Part shown: positions 27,186 to 35,209 of the stretch, one piece after another
How the letters are laid out: every line of letters starts with the position of its first letter
How positions within the stretch are numbered: position 1 is the first letter of the stretch
Origin: Streptomyces broussonetiae
GTDB lineage: Bacteria > Actinomycetota > Actinomycetes > Streptomycetales > Streptomycetaceae
Assembly (NCBI RefSeq): GCF_009796285.1
Contig: NZ_CP047020.1
Location: forward strand, 7,688,001 to 7,752,000
Direction of reading: 5' to 3'
Length of the DNA stretch: 64,000 nt
Translations under genes and position numbers: made by a program
The notes under the pieces: generated by a model
Databases searched by the model: none
Seen by the model: the letters and a program-made list of their open reading frames with translations, nothing else
Told to the model about the DNA's origin: nothing

Positions 27186-30100
27186 TTGCGGGTTCATTTT
27201 GCCCTGCCGTCCGCGCTGGCGGCCATCACCCGTACGGTGCCCGTGGCTGCGGGCCGGTTCGCGCCGGGGCATCTGGGAGAGCTGACCGTCGTGGTGCCGT
27301 TCGAGCTGGTGGACGCGGTGCTGGCGGAGACGCGGACCGTGCAGCGGCGGTTGCGTGACCTGCCTTCGAGGGTCGGGATGTACTTCCTGCTCGCGATGTG
27401 CCTGTTCCCCGAGATCGGCTACCGGCTGGTGTGGGACAAGCTCACCGCAGGTCTGGCCGGGATTCCGGTGGCCTCGCCGAGCGCGAAGTCCCTGCGGGAC
27501 CTGCGCCGCCGGCTGGGAGCCGCGCCGGTGCGGGCGCTGTTCGAGGTGCTCGCAGGTCCCCTGGCCCGCCCGACGACTCCCGGGGTGCGTTTCGGCGCCT
27601 ACCGGACCGTGTCCTTCGACGGCTGCAGCTCTCTGCGGGTGCCCGATTCGCCCCGCAACCGGGCCTGGCTCGGGCGGACGGCTCATCACGGCTATCCCAC
27701 AGTCGAGTTGATGACGCTGGTCGAGACCGGGACGAGAGCGTTGATCGGGGCGGTGTTCGGCACCACCGACGAGGGCGAGACCGCCTACGCCCGCCGGCTC
27801 CTGCACCTGCTCGGGCCGGACATGCTCGTGCTGTGGGACAAGGGCTTCGACCCCAACGACTTCCTCGCCCAGGTGGGCGCGACCGGCGCAAAGGTACTGG
27901 GAAGGCTCCGCAGCAACCGACGGACCCCGGTCCTGGCCCGTCTCGACGACGGCTCGTACCTGTCGGTGATCGGCACCGTGGGCGTCCGGATCGTCGACGC
28001 CGAGATCACGGTGACATGCAACGACGGCACCGTCTTCACCGGCACCTACCGGCTGGTCACCACCTTGACCGACGCCCGCCGACACCCCGCGGCGGCGCTG
28101 ATCAACCTCTACCACGAGCGCTGGGGTGCGACACGAAGTCGCACGAGTTTGAGTGAATTACCTGAAGGAGGACGGCCGTTGCTGTCGACAGGATAGTTCC
28201 GGGCCAGTGCTCAAGGCCCGTCCCCACTCTGGCATGCGTCGCTGGTAACGGCGGGGTGTGAAGCCCAGAGGAGAAGCCCAAGGGCCCCCGTGCCATCCGG
28301 GGACTACAGGCGAGGGGAAGACCGGACGGGTGAACGCAAGTGAACCCCTGATGATGCTTCGTGATCGTGGGCCCCGCCGATGGACTGCTCCAGCGGGGTG
28401 CAGGACTGGCCGCTGAGAAGTGGCAGGCGCTGGCTGAAGCCCCAACGTCAGCCGGGAGAGCATCGCCGTCCCGGAGTTTAGGGGGCACCCACCCCGGTCG
28501 TATCTCACTCGTGTGGAACGTGGAAACCCCGCTGGGGTCCGGACACGTAAGTGTCCGGTCAGCCGACCGCGAGGAAGGCCCAACTCCCCAGCGGGCACAG
28601 GATGACCCAAGAAGCCAACGCCGGTGGCCGAAAGGCAGCGGGAAACCGGAGCAGAAGGCCAGCACCTCCGCTGGCCGCTCCGCATAACCGGCCGGATACG
28701 GGCTCTGCCCGGACCCGAAAGGGTGCTGACGTGGGTCAGGTGGGCCTGTGAGGAACTGATGACCATCAACGCTGGAACCGAAGGACAAGTTGGACACCGT
28801 GGCGACAACATCTCCCGTGACGGACACCGTCCAGGACGACAGCGCCGTCACGGCGAACGGACCTGAGGACGACTCCACCGACTGGCAGTCGATCGACTGG
28901 CAGGGCGCGGAGAACGAAGTACGGCGGCTGAGGCAGCGGATCTTCACGGCATCACAGGCAGGGGACCTCAAGAAGGTCCGCAATCTCCAGAAGCTGATGC
29001 TCCGTTCCCGCTCCAACACGCTGGTGAGCGTGCGGCGGGTGACGGAGATCAACGCTGGCCGCAAGACGGCAGGGATCGACGGACGGGTTGTCCTGCTGCC
29101 CCAGGGGAAGGCCGAACTGGCCGACTGGATGCAGCACCGGGCAGCTCCATGGAGGCCCCTGCCCGTCAAGCGGGTCTATATCCCCAAGGCCAATGGCCGT
29201 CAGCGCGGCCTCGGAATTCCCGTGATCATCGACCGGTGTCTTCAAGCCGTGACGCTGAACGCGCTGGAACCCGAGTGGAAGGCACGGTTCGAGCCGAGAT
29301 CCTACGGATTTCGTCCCGGCCGTGGCTGTCACGACGCGATCGGAGCGATCTTCCTGGCTGCCAAGGGCAAGAGCCCGAAGCGCCAGTGGGTCCTTGACGC
29401 GGACCTGGCAGCGGCGTTCGATCGTATCGACCATGACCGCCTCATGGCCTCCATCGGACAGTTCCCCGCCCGGGGTCTGGTCGAGCGGTGGCTCAAGGCG
29501 GGAGTACTCGACCACGGCGTCCTCGCCCCGACCGAGGAGGGGGTCCCGCAAGGCGGGATCATCTCCCCGGCGCTGATGAACGTGGCCCTGCACGGGATGG
29601 AAGAGGCTGCCGGAGTCCGCTACCGGCTCACCGGCCCACGGGCTGGCGAACTGGCAGTGGGTTCACCGACTCTGATCAGGTACGCCGATGACCTAGTGGT
29701 GCTCTGTCACAGCCGTGACGAGGCGCAACAGGTCAAGGAGCGGCTCTCCCGGTGGCTCAAGCCCCGGGGTCTGGCCTTCAATGAGGACAAGACGCGAATC
29801 GCGCACCTCGACGAGGGCTGCGATTTCCTGGGCTTCACCGTCCGCCGATACCACGGCATGCTCCTGATCAAGCCGAGTAAGGCATCCGTACGACGGATCC
29901 GGGCACGGCTCACCGCCGAAGTACTGGCCCTTCGAGGACAGAACGCGGCGGCGGTGATCGCCAAGCTCAACCCGATCATCCGGGGTTGGGCTGCCTACTT
30001 TCGGGGGGTGGTCTCCAGCGAGGTGTTCACGTCGCTGGACAACCACGTGTGGAGGCTGGTCTACAAGTGGGCCCGGCACACACACCCGAACAAGCCGAAC

Positions 30101-31387
30101 GGCTGGGTGACATCCCGGTACTTCGGCCGGTTCAACGAGTCCCGGCAGGACCGGTGGGTATTCGGTGACCGCGAGAGCGGCCGCTACCTCACCAAGTTCG
30201 CCTGGACCAGGATCGTCAGACATCAACTCGTCATCAAAGGGGCGTCCGTGGACGACCCGGCGCTGACCGAGTACTGGGCCTCGCGGCGACAACGGAACAA
30301 GCCCCCGCTCAGCCCGCGCCTGCTGGGTCTGCTCCAAGGGCAGCACGGCCGGTGCCCGCTCTGCGGAACGCTTCTCCTTCATGCCGACCAGCAGCCGCAG
30401 AGCCCCCAGGAATGGGAGCAGTGGCTGCGGGCGATCCGGACGGCGGTACGCGCGAACGCGCTCACCGCCGAACCGGACGGAAGCCAATCCGACGATCCCG
30501 TCACCTTCCGACTCACCCACGTTCACTGCCACCGCTGGCGCGGCGGCAGTGAACCACGGTGACCAGCCATCCTGGCTGCCCGTGGGCCTTCAGGGCCTGC
30601 TTGAGCCGGATGCGGTTAACGCCGCCCGTCCGGTTCTGAGGGGGGTGCGGCGCAGCAATGCGCCGCACCTACCCGACAACACGAGAGCGCGTACTTCGCG
30701 CTCCGCCATACGATCCTCGCCGGCCACAACCTCCGCTCGAACGACGCGGTCGGCCTCGAACAGGAGATGTGGGCCCTGCTCACGCTCTACCAGGCCCTGC
30801 GGGCCGTGATGGTCGAGGCCGCCGAGTCGGTCCCCGGCACCGACCCCGACCGCTGCAGTTTCACTGTCGCCTTGCAGACCGCCCGTGACCAGGTCGTCCA
30901 GGCCGCCGGGATCATCCCCGAGGATCCCGGCTCCATCGGCCTGATCGGCAGGCGGGTGCTGGCCCGGCTCCTCGCACCCCGCCGCCACCGGTCCAGCACC
31001 CGCAAGGTCAAGTCCCCGATCTCCCGCTACAGCGAGCAACGCGACGACGGCCGCCCCGACCGCAGCCGCACCATCACCGACCTCGCCGTGACCGTCCTCG
31101 AACCCGGCCCCGAACAGCAGCCCTTGCCCACGGCCTCCCGCGACGACCGCCACACCGCTCCAGCCCAGCGCCGACGGCACCGCGTCCTCGCCCTGCTGCA
31201 GGACGACCCGACCCGCCTGTGGAGACCCGCAGAGATCGCCGCCCACTTCGGCGACATCACCTTGCACACCATGTATCGCCAGCTGTCCCGATGGGCCGAC
31301 AGCGGCCTCATCCACAAGCTCGGACCAGGCCTCTATGCAGCCACAGCCTGGACCTCAACCCCCTTGTCACCAGCACAAACGGGTTAA
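27186..31387 (+). CDS. IS4-type transposase split by a group II intron (exons 27186-28125 and 30678-31387)
   Basis: Exon 1 starts at a TTG (GTGAGGAG 8 nt upstream) and gives 313 codons of an IS4-type DDE transposase with its N-terminal domain (LPSRVGMYFLLAMCLFPEIG) and first catalytic Asp in TVSFDGCSSLRVPDS. It ends in YHERW plus one base. Exon 2 begins at 30678 and restores the frame as W-E-H-E-S-A-Y, giving the Glu-containing motif and then ALRHTILAGHNLRSND to the stop at 31387. The joined product is about 549 residues. Transposase can only be made if the intron splices out. Confidence 0.88.
28126..30677 (+). ncRNA. Group II intron (retrotransposon)
   Basis: 2,552 bp. The 5' end is GTGCGAC, the standard group II start. 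The 3' end carries domain V at 30603-30636 (GAGCCGGATGCGG and CCGTCCGGTTC pairing around a short loop). Domain VI follows as a long GC stem (GGTGCGGCGCA / TGCGCCGCACC) with an unpaired A at 30671, seven bases from the 3' end, as the likely branch point. The intron ends in AC. Its domain IV encodes the maturase at 28790-30562. It is a self-splicing ribozyme that retrohomes by reverse splicing, here into a transposase gene. Confidence 0.92.
28790..30562 (+). CDS. ltrA: Group II intron reverse transcriptase/maturase with HNH endonuclease
   Basis: 590 residues from a TTG at 28790; a GTG at 28799 is an alternative. RT blocks are clear: RPLPVKRVYIPKANGRQRGL, FRPGRGCHDAI, the LDADLAAAFDRIDHDRL block, VPQGGIISPALMN, and the active site IRYADDLVVLC. 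The X/maturase domain follows (LNPIIRGWAAYFRGVVSS). The C-terminal HNH-type zinc site is CPLCG ... HVHCHRWRGG. The protein assists splicing and copies the intron RNA into a nicked target. All catalytic residues are present, so the intron may be active. Confidence 0.95.
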   Translation: MDTVATTSPVTDTVQDDSAVTANGPEDDSTDWQSIDWQGAENEVRRLRQRIFTASQAGDLKKVRNLQKLMLRSRSNTLVSVRRVTEINAGRKTAGIDGRVVLLPQGKAELADWMQHRAAPWRPLPVKRVYIPKANGRQRGLGIPVIIDRCLQAVTLNALEPEWKARFEPRSYGFRPGRGCHDAIGAIFLAAKGKSPKRQWVLDADLAAAFDRIDHDRLMASIGQFPARGLVERWLKAGVLDHGVLAPTEEGVPQGGIISPALMNVALHGMEEAAGVRYRLTGPRAGELAVGSPTLIRYADDLVVLCHSRDEAQQVKERLSRWLKPRGLAFNEDKTRIAHLDEGCDFLGFTVRRYHGMLLIKPSKASVRRIRARLTAEVLALRGQNAAAVIAKLNPIIRGWAAYFRGVVSSEVFTSLDNHVWRLVYKWARHTHPNKPNGWVTSRYFGRFNESRQDRWVFGDRESGRYLTKFAWTRIVRHQLVIKGASVDDPALTEYWASRRQRNKPPLSPRLLGLLQGQHGRCPLCGTLLLHADQQPQSPQEWEQWLRAIRTAVRANALTAEPDGSQSDDPVTFRLTHVHCHRWRGGSEPR

Positions 31388-31413
31388 CTTCCCGGCCTTG
31401 GGGGAAGCCCCGT

Positions 31414-32797
31414 GGGTCTGTCCAGCCAACGGTGTAACTCGGGTGATGTGAGTTATCGGCGGCCGACGGAGAGTCGGCCGTCGAAGGCGATGTCGAATGC
31501 CTGCAGGGCGGGCTTCCAACGCATGGTCCAGCGTTTGCGTCCCTGGCCGGTGGGGTCGAGGCTCATGATGGCCATGTAGACGCATTTGAGGGCTGCGGCC
31601 TCGTTCGGGAAGTGCCCGCGGGCCCGGACGGCTTTTCGTATGCGAGCGTTGACCGACTCGATAGCGTTGGTGGTGCAGACGACACGGCGGATCTCGGTGT
31701 CGAACTGCAGGAAGGGCACGAACTCTGCCCAGGCGTTCTCCCAAAGGCGCACGATCGCCGGGTACTTGGCGCCCCACTCCTCCTGGAACTCCAGGAACCG
31801 GTCCTCCGCCGCGCTCGCAGTGGGAGCCGTGTAGACCGGCTTGAGCGCGCGGGAGATCTTGTCCCAGTCCTGGCGGCCCGCGTAGCGGAACGACGCCCGG
31901 ATCAGGTGGACGACACAGGTCTGGGTCACCGCCTGGGGCCAGACCGCCGAGATCGAGTCGGGCAGGCCCTTGAGCCCGTCACAGACGACCATGCACACAT
32001 CCTCGACACCGCGGTTCTTGATCTCGGTCAGGACCTGGAGCCAGTATTTGGCGCCTTCGCCGCCGTCGCCGGCCCACAGGCCGAGAATGTCGCGCGTGCC
32101 GTCCACCGTGACGGCGAGTGCGACGTAGATGGGCCGGTTCGCCACCTGCCCATCTCGCACCTTGACGTGCACGCAGTCGATGAAGATCACTGGATAGACC
32201 GGGTCCAGCGGCCGGTTCTGCCATTCGGCCATCCCGTCCATGACCTTGTCGGTGATGGTCGAGATGGTCTGCTTGGACACGCTCGCGCCATAGACCTCGG
32301 CCAGGTGGGCGGAGATGTCACCGTGCGTCAGACCACGCGCGGACAGCGACAGGACCATCTCGTCGACGCCGGTCAGCCGCCTCTGCCGCTTCTTGACGAT
32401 CTGCGGCTCGAAGCTGCCGTCGCGGTCACGCGGCACCGTGATCTCCACCGGCCCCACGTCGGTCAGAACGGTCTTGGACCGGGCCCCGTTGCGGCTGTTG
32501 CCGCTGCCGGCACCGGCCGGGTCGTGCTTCTCGTAGCCGAGGTGGTCGGTGATCTCGCCTTCCAGGGCGGACTCCAGCACGCGCTTGGTCAATTGCTGCA
32601 GCAGCCCGCCGTCGCCGGTCAGCTGCAGGCCGCTCGCGCGGGCCCGGTCGACCAGCTGCCCGATCAACTGGTCATCCAGCAGGTCCGCCGGCGACTCGGC
32701 CGGCCGGACCTCTTCAACCGCCTCAACAGAGACAGTCACGTCGCTCATCAGGTGCTACTTCCATGATCGGGAGTTACACCGAAGACCGTACAGACCC
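31414..32797 (-). mobile_element. IS256-family insertion sequence, copy 2
   Basis: 1,384 bp with the same termini as copy 1 in inverted orientation. The flanks differ (AGCCCCGT on the left, GTACTATG on the right), so no target duplication remains. The right end abuts codons of a polymorphic-toxin tip, while the left end is 11 bp from the IS4-type element. A deletion or recombination that ended at this IS has removed what lay between. Confidence 0.92.
31453..32748 (-). CDS. IS256-family transposase (copy 2)
   Basis: 431 residues, identical to the protein of copy 1 at 13078-14373, with all catalytic motifs intact (IDCVHVK, VCDGLKG, TTNAIESVNAR). Together the two inverted copies could mobilise, or recombine to invert, the 17-kb segment between them. 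Copy 1's intact target duplication argues that such an inversion has not happened. Confidence 0.95.
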   Translation of the reverse strand: MSDVTVSVEAVEEVRPAESPADLLDDQLIGQLVDRARASGLQLTGDGGLLQQLTKRVLESALEGEITDHLGYEKHDPAGAGSGNSRNGARSKTVLTDVGPVEITVPRDRDGSFEPQIVKKRQRRLTGVDEMVLSLSARGLTHGDISAHLAEVYGASVSKQTISTITDKVMDGMAEWQNRPLDPVYPVIFIDCVHVKVRDGQVANRPIYVALAVTVDGTRDILGLWAGDGGEGAKYWLQVLTEIKNRGVEDVCMVVCDGLKGLPDSISAVWPQAVTQTCVVHLIRASFRYAGRQDWDKISRALKPVYTAPTASAAEDRFLEFQEEWGAKYPAIVRLWENAWAEFVPFLQFDTEIRRVVCTTNAIESVNARIRKAVRARGHFPNEAAALKCVYMAIMSLDPTGQGRKRWTMRWKPALQAFDIAFDGRLSVGRR

Positions 32798-33146
32798 GTA
32801 CTATGTGCTGGCGGGGGCCACGCCGGTCCTGGTTCACAACTGCGATATTTCGATGGATGAGGCCGTCAACCGTGCCGTTGCACACGTTGGCGACAATGCA
32901 ACGGTGGTGCGGTCTGGAAGTGGTGGAGTTCAGTTCATGAGCGTGACGACCGATGAGGCCGGGAACGCGGTTAGGAAGATTGCGCGGTTCGATGTGAACC
33001 CCAATAGCGCTCATGTCCAGAAGCTTGGACCGCACCTTAATCTGGAAACCCAGATCAATGGAAGGACGGTTACGAGTGGCCCACTCAAGGATCCTCACAC
33101 CCCTATCGATCCATCCACGATCCGGCCGGGCGACTACTGGCCGTAG
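32763..33146 (+). pseudogene. Orphan polymorphic-toxin C-terminal tip 1
   Basis: The frame opens inside the IS256 end; native sequence starts at 32798 with YYVLAGATPVLVHNC. This is the motif that closes the pretoxin/HINT region of Streptomyces Rhs-like or WXG-type polymorphic toxins and marks the switch to the variable tip. The tip of about 100 residues contains ARFDVNPNSAHVQKLGPHLN and ends PSTIRPGDYWP; it resembles the 'polymorphic toxin type 24' domain as I remember it. Secretion and repeat regions are missing, so it cannot be delivered as is. An immunity gene follows 15 bp downstream. It is a silent cassette unless recombined onto a full carrier. Confidence 0.72.
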
Positions 33147-33161
33147 GTAACTGACGGAGGT

Positions 33162-33566
33162 GTGGTGTTGAAGGTCTTGCGCGAAGATTCGACCGGGGAA
33201 ATGGAGCTCTCTGGGACTCGCTCCGAGCTGCTGGCCTTGGGCCGGGAGTTGCGGAGCGGCCGAGGGGAAATCCTCATTCCGAAGGCCTCAAATCCATTCC
33301 CGTACGATAGGGCGTTGTCGCGGATCGAATTTCAGCAAGCGAGTGGGAAGGTTCGTATTTCTCCGTCGGGAGACGGTGAAGCCATGGAGATTCAAGGCGA
33401 GCTAGATTCTCTTGCTCTTCTTGCCGATAACATCGAAGGGTTCGCCTTGGAGGCGGATCAAGGCGACCACCTCCATGTGGATTACTTTCCAGAACATGAC
33501 TATCTGGCCGAGGGGTCAGAGTCGCTGGTTGTCGGCATCGACGGTGATGCGCCCAAGTCGTCGTGA
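33162..33566 (+). CDS. Immunity protein of tip 1 (Imm32-like)
   Basis: 134 residues from the GTG at 33162; GTG 33165 or TTG 33168 are better spaced from GACGGAGG. The small acidic protein has an alpha/beta pattern and ends in HLHVDYFPEHDYLAEGSESL, which recalls the Imm32 family. It lies 15 bp after the toxin stop, the usual position for a cognate immunity gene, and its codon use and GC content are lower than the neighbours, as is common for toxin-immunity pairs. It should bind and block the toxin tip encoded just upstream. Confidence 0.7.
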   Translation: MVLKVLREDSTGEMELSGTRSELLALGRELRSGRGEILIPKASNPFPYDRALSRIEFQQASGKVRISPSGDGEAMEIQGELDSLALLADNIEGFALEADQGDHLHVDYFPEHDYLAEGSESLVVGIDGDAPKSS

Positions 33567-33621
33567 AACGACTTTGGCGCAACTAATCCGGCAGTGAAAT
33601 CGCTAAATTTCCGTGGCTTAT

Positions 33622-33659
33622 GCAGCGGCCCCACCGGATCCATCCGGTGGGGCCGCTGC
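33622..33659. terminator. Bidirectional terminator hairpin
   Basis: Perfect 17-bp stem GCAGCGGCCCCACCGGA / TCCGGTGGGGCCGCTGC with a TCCA loop, between the convergent immunity gene and integrase gene. Confidence 0.8.
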
Positions 33660-33665
33660 GGCGTC

Positions 33666-33701
33666 TGACGGCAGTAGTTGACGGCAACGTCAGCGGACGG
33701 G
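33666..33701 (+). repeat. Integrase-linked 36-bp repeat, copy A
   Basis: Identical over 36 bp to 41280-41315, and closely related to 40132-40153. It contains paired TGACGGCAGTAGT and TTGACGGCAAC units, which look like arm-type integrase binding sites next to the attachment core. It overlaps the end of the integrase gene (stop codon 33690-33692). Confidence 0.65.
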
Positions 33702-35018
33702 TGCTGCACCAAGTGGCGGATCGTCGTTGCCGTCGGACTCGGTGGCGGTGCCATTGAGGTTGCCGAGGGCGTGGCCGAGGAGGTCGATGGCCTGGCGCTG
33801 GAGACGGAGTCGGACGTGGGCGTAGACGGTGGCGGTCACGCCGATGTGGGCGTGGCCCAGCAACTCCTTGATGACGACGAGTTCGACGCCTTGCTCCAGG
33901 AGCAGGGTCGCCGTTGAGTGGCGGAGGTCGTGAAACCGGATGGGCCGTAGGCGGGCTTCGCGGAGCAGGGCGTTGAAGTGGCGGGTGAGGGTGGCGGGTT
34001 CGATCGGGTGCCCGTCGGGTCGCGTGAAGACGTGGCTGCTGTCCTGCCAGCGCGAGCCCGCTTCCTCCTTCTCCTGTGCTTGCCGGGCGCGGTGTGCGCG
34101 GAGCGAGGTGACGCAGGAGGCCGGCAGGGCGATGCGGCGTTCGGAGCTGATGGTCTTGGTGGGCAGTGTGGCCAGGCCGCTGCTGTGGGTGCGCTGGAGG
34201 GTGCGGCGGATGCTGGCCGTGCCGCTGTTGAGGTCGAGGTCTTCCCAGTGCAGGCCGAGGAGTTCGCCCTTGCGCAGTCCGGTGCGTAGGGCGAGCTCGA
34301 ACAGCGCGGCAAGCCGGTGCCCGTGGGCAGCGGCGAGGAACTGCCGTGCTTCGTCGGCGGTGAGGGGGTTGAAGCGGCGGGGGCGGGGTGTTCCGGTGCG
34401 GACGTTGCGGGCAACGTTGCGGGAGATCTCCTCCTCGCGGACGGCGTGCTCCAGGGCGGACTTGAGTACGGAGTGGATGTAGGCGAGCGTCAGCGGGGAG
34501 AGCCGTTTGCGGCAGCACTGGCCGAGTGCGCAGCAGCGCGGGCGGCGGCTGGCCTGTGTGTTGGGGTCGCGTCGGGCGTCGGTGCCGCGTGCGCAGCACT
34601 GGCAGACGGTCCGCAGGGTGTTCAGCCAGGTCCGGACGTCCTTGGCGGAGAGCTTGGCGAGCTTCTTCCTGCCCAGGCCCGGTATGAGGTACTGCTCGAC
34701 GACGGCGTTGTACCGGGTGTGGGTGGTCTCGCGGAGTTGGTGCACGGCGACGTTCTCAAGCCAGTACGTCAGAAAGGCCGTCAGGCTGCCCTGCGCGGCG
34801 ACAGCGGGGATGCCACGGTTGCTGGCGGCGATCTTCTCGGTCAGTTTGGCCAGTGCCTCTGTGCGCGTGCTGCCGTAGACGTGGACGCGTTTGCGGGTGT
34901 TGCCGGGGGCGAGGACGTATCCGGCGGCTTCCCAGCGGCGGTCCTTTCGCTGGTAGACGGTTCCGTCGCCGTTGGCGCGGGTGCGGCGGGATGCGGGGGT
35001 GTCGCGGGGTGTGGTCAT
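33690..35018 (-). CDS. Tyrosine-type site-specific integrase
   Basis: 442 residues. It has an N-terminal AP2-like arm-binding part (GTVYQRKDRRWEAAGYV), a SAM-like core-binding domain (AFLTYWLENVAVHQL, LIPGLGRKKLAKLSAKDVR) with an inserted Cys cluster (CQCC ... CCALGQCC), and the catalytic domain. The catalytic set is complete: Arg in ALRTGLRKGELLGL, HxxR in HDLRHSTAT, His in LLGHAHIGVT and the Tyr in VYAHV. It should integrate and excise the element together with the adjacent excisionase. Its start overlaps the excisionase stop (TGATG). The position next to xis and rep is that of pSAM2-type AICEs. Confidence 0.93.
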   Translation of the reverse strand: MTTPRDTPASRRTRANGDGTVYQRKDRRWEAAGYVLAPGNTRKRVHVYGSTRTEALAKLTEKIAASNRGIPAVAAQGSLTAFLTYWLENVAVHQLRETTHTRYNAVVEQYLIPGLGRKKLAKLSAKDVRTWLNTLRTVCQCCARGTDARRDPNTQASRRPRCCALGQCCRKRLSPLTLAYIHSVLKSALEHAVREEEISRNVARNVRTGTPRPRRFNPLTADEARQFLAAAHGHRLAALFELALRTGLRKGELLGLHWEDLDLNSGTASIRRTLQRTHSSGLATLPTKTISSERRIALPASCVTSLRAHRARQAQEKEEAGSRWQDSSHVFTRPDGHPIEPATLTRHFNALLREARLRPIRFHDLRHSTATLLLEQGVELVVIKELLGHAHIGVTATVYAHVRLRLQRQAIDLLGHALGNLNGTATESDGNDDPPLGAAPVR

Positions 35019-35209
35019 CAGGCGGCGGCTTCCTGGTCGAGGCGGGTGTGGATGAAGTCGGTGAGGGCGTGGGTGGGGATGCGGCGGGCGCGGCCGAGGG
35101 TGAGGGAGGGGAGTTGCCGGGTGCGGAGGAGGTCGTAGACGGCGGTGCGGCCGAGTTGGAGGCGTTCCATGACCTGGGGGACGGTGAGGAGTTCCGTGCC
35201 GGCGGTCAC
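35018..35209 (-). CDS. Excisionase (MerR-type HTH)
   Basis: 63 residues. A single winged helix-turn-helix (TVPQVMERLQLGRTAVYDLL, then LGRARRIPTHAL) of the small AICE excisionase type. It bends attachment DNA to favour excision by the integrase. It is coupled at both ends: its GTG overlaps the rep stop (GTGA, 35206-35209) and its stop overlaps the integrase ATG. Confidence 0.88.
   Translation of the reverse strand: MTAGTELLTVPQVMERLQLGRTAVYDLLRTRQLPSLTLGRARRIPTHALTDFIHTRLDQEAAA

Larger units (their letters stand above)
27062..31402 (+). mobile_element. IS4-type insertion sequence containing a group II intron
   Basis: The ends carry an 18-bp perfect inverted repeat CCCAAGGCCGGGAAGTTA (27062-27079, complement at 31385-31402). 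Without the 2,552-bp intron the element would be about 1.79 kb. Its one gene, the transposase, is split by the intron. No target duplication is seen: the left flank ends CGGGCCTTGT and the right flank starts GGAAGCCCCG. This fits with a deletion on the right side next to IS256 copy 2. Confidence 0.85.

Noticed and set aside
13029..32797. Inversion of the 17-kb segment between the two inverted IS256 copies
   Set aside because: Copy 1 keeps matching 8-bp flanks on both sides; an inversion by recombination between the copies would have given it one foreign flank.
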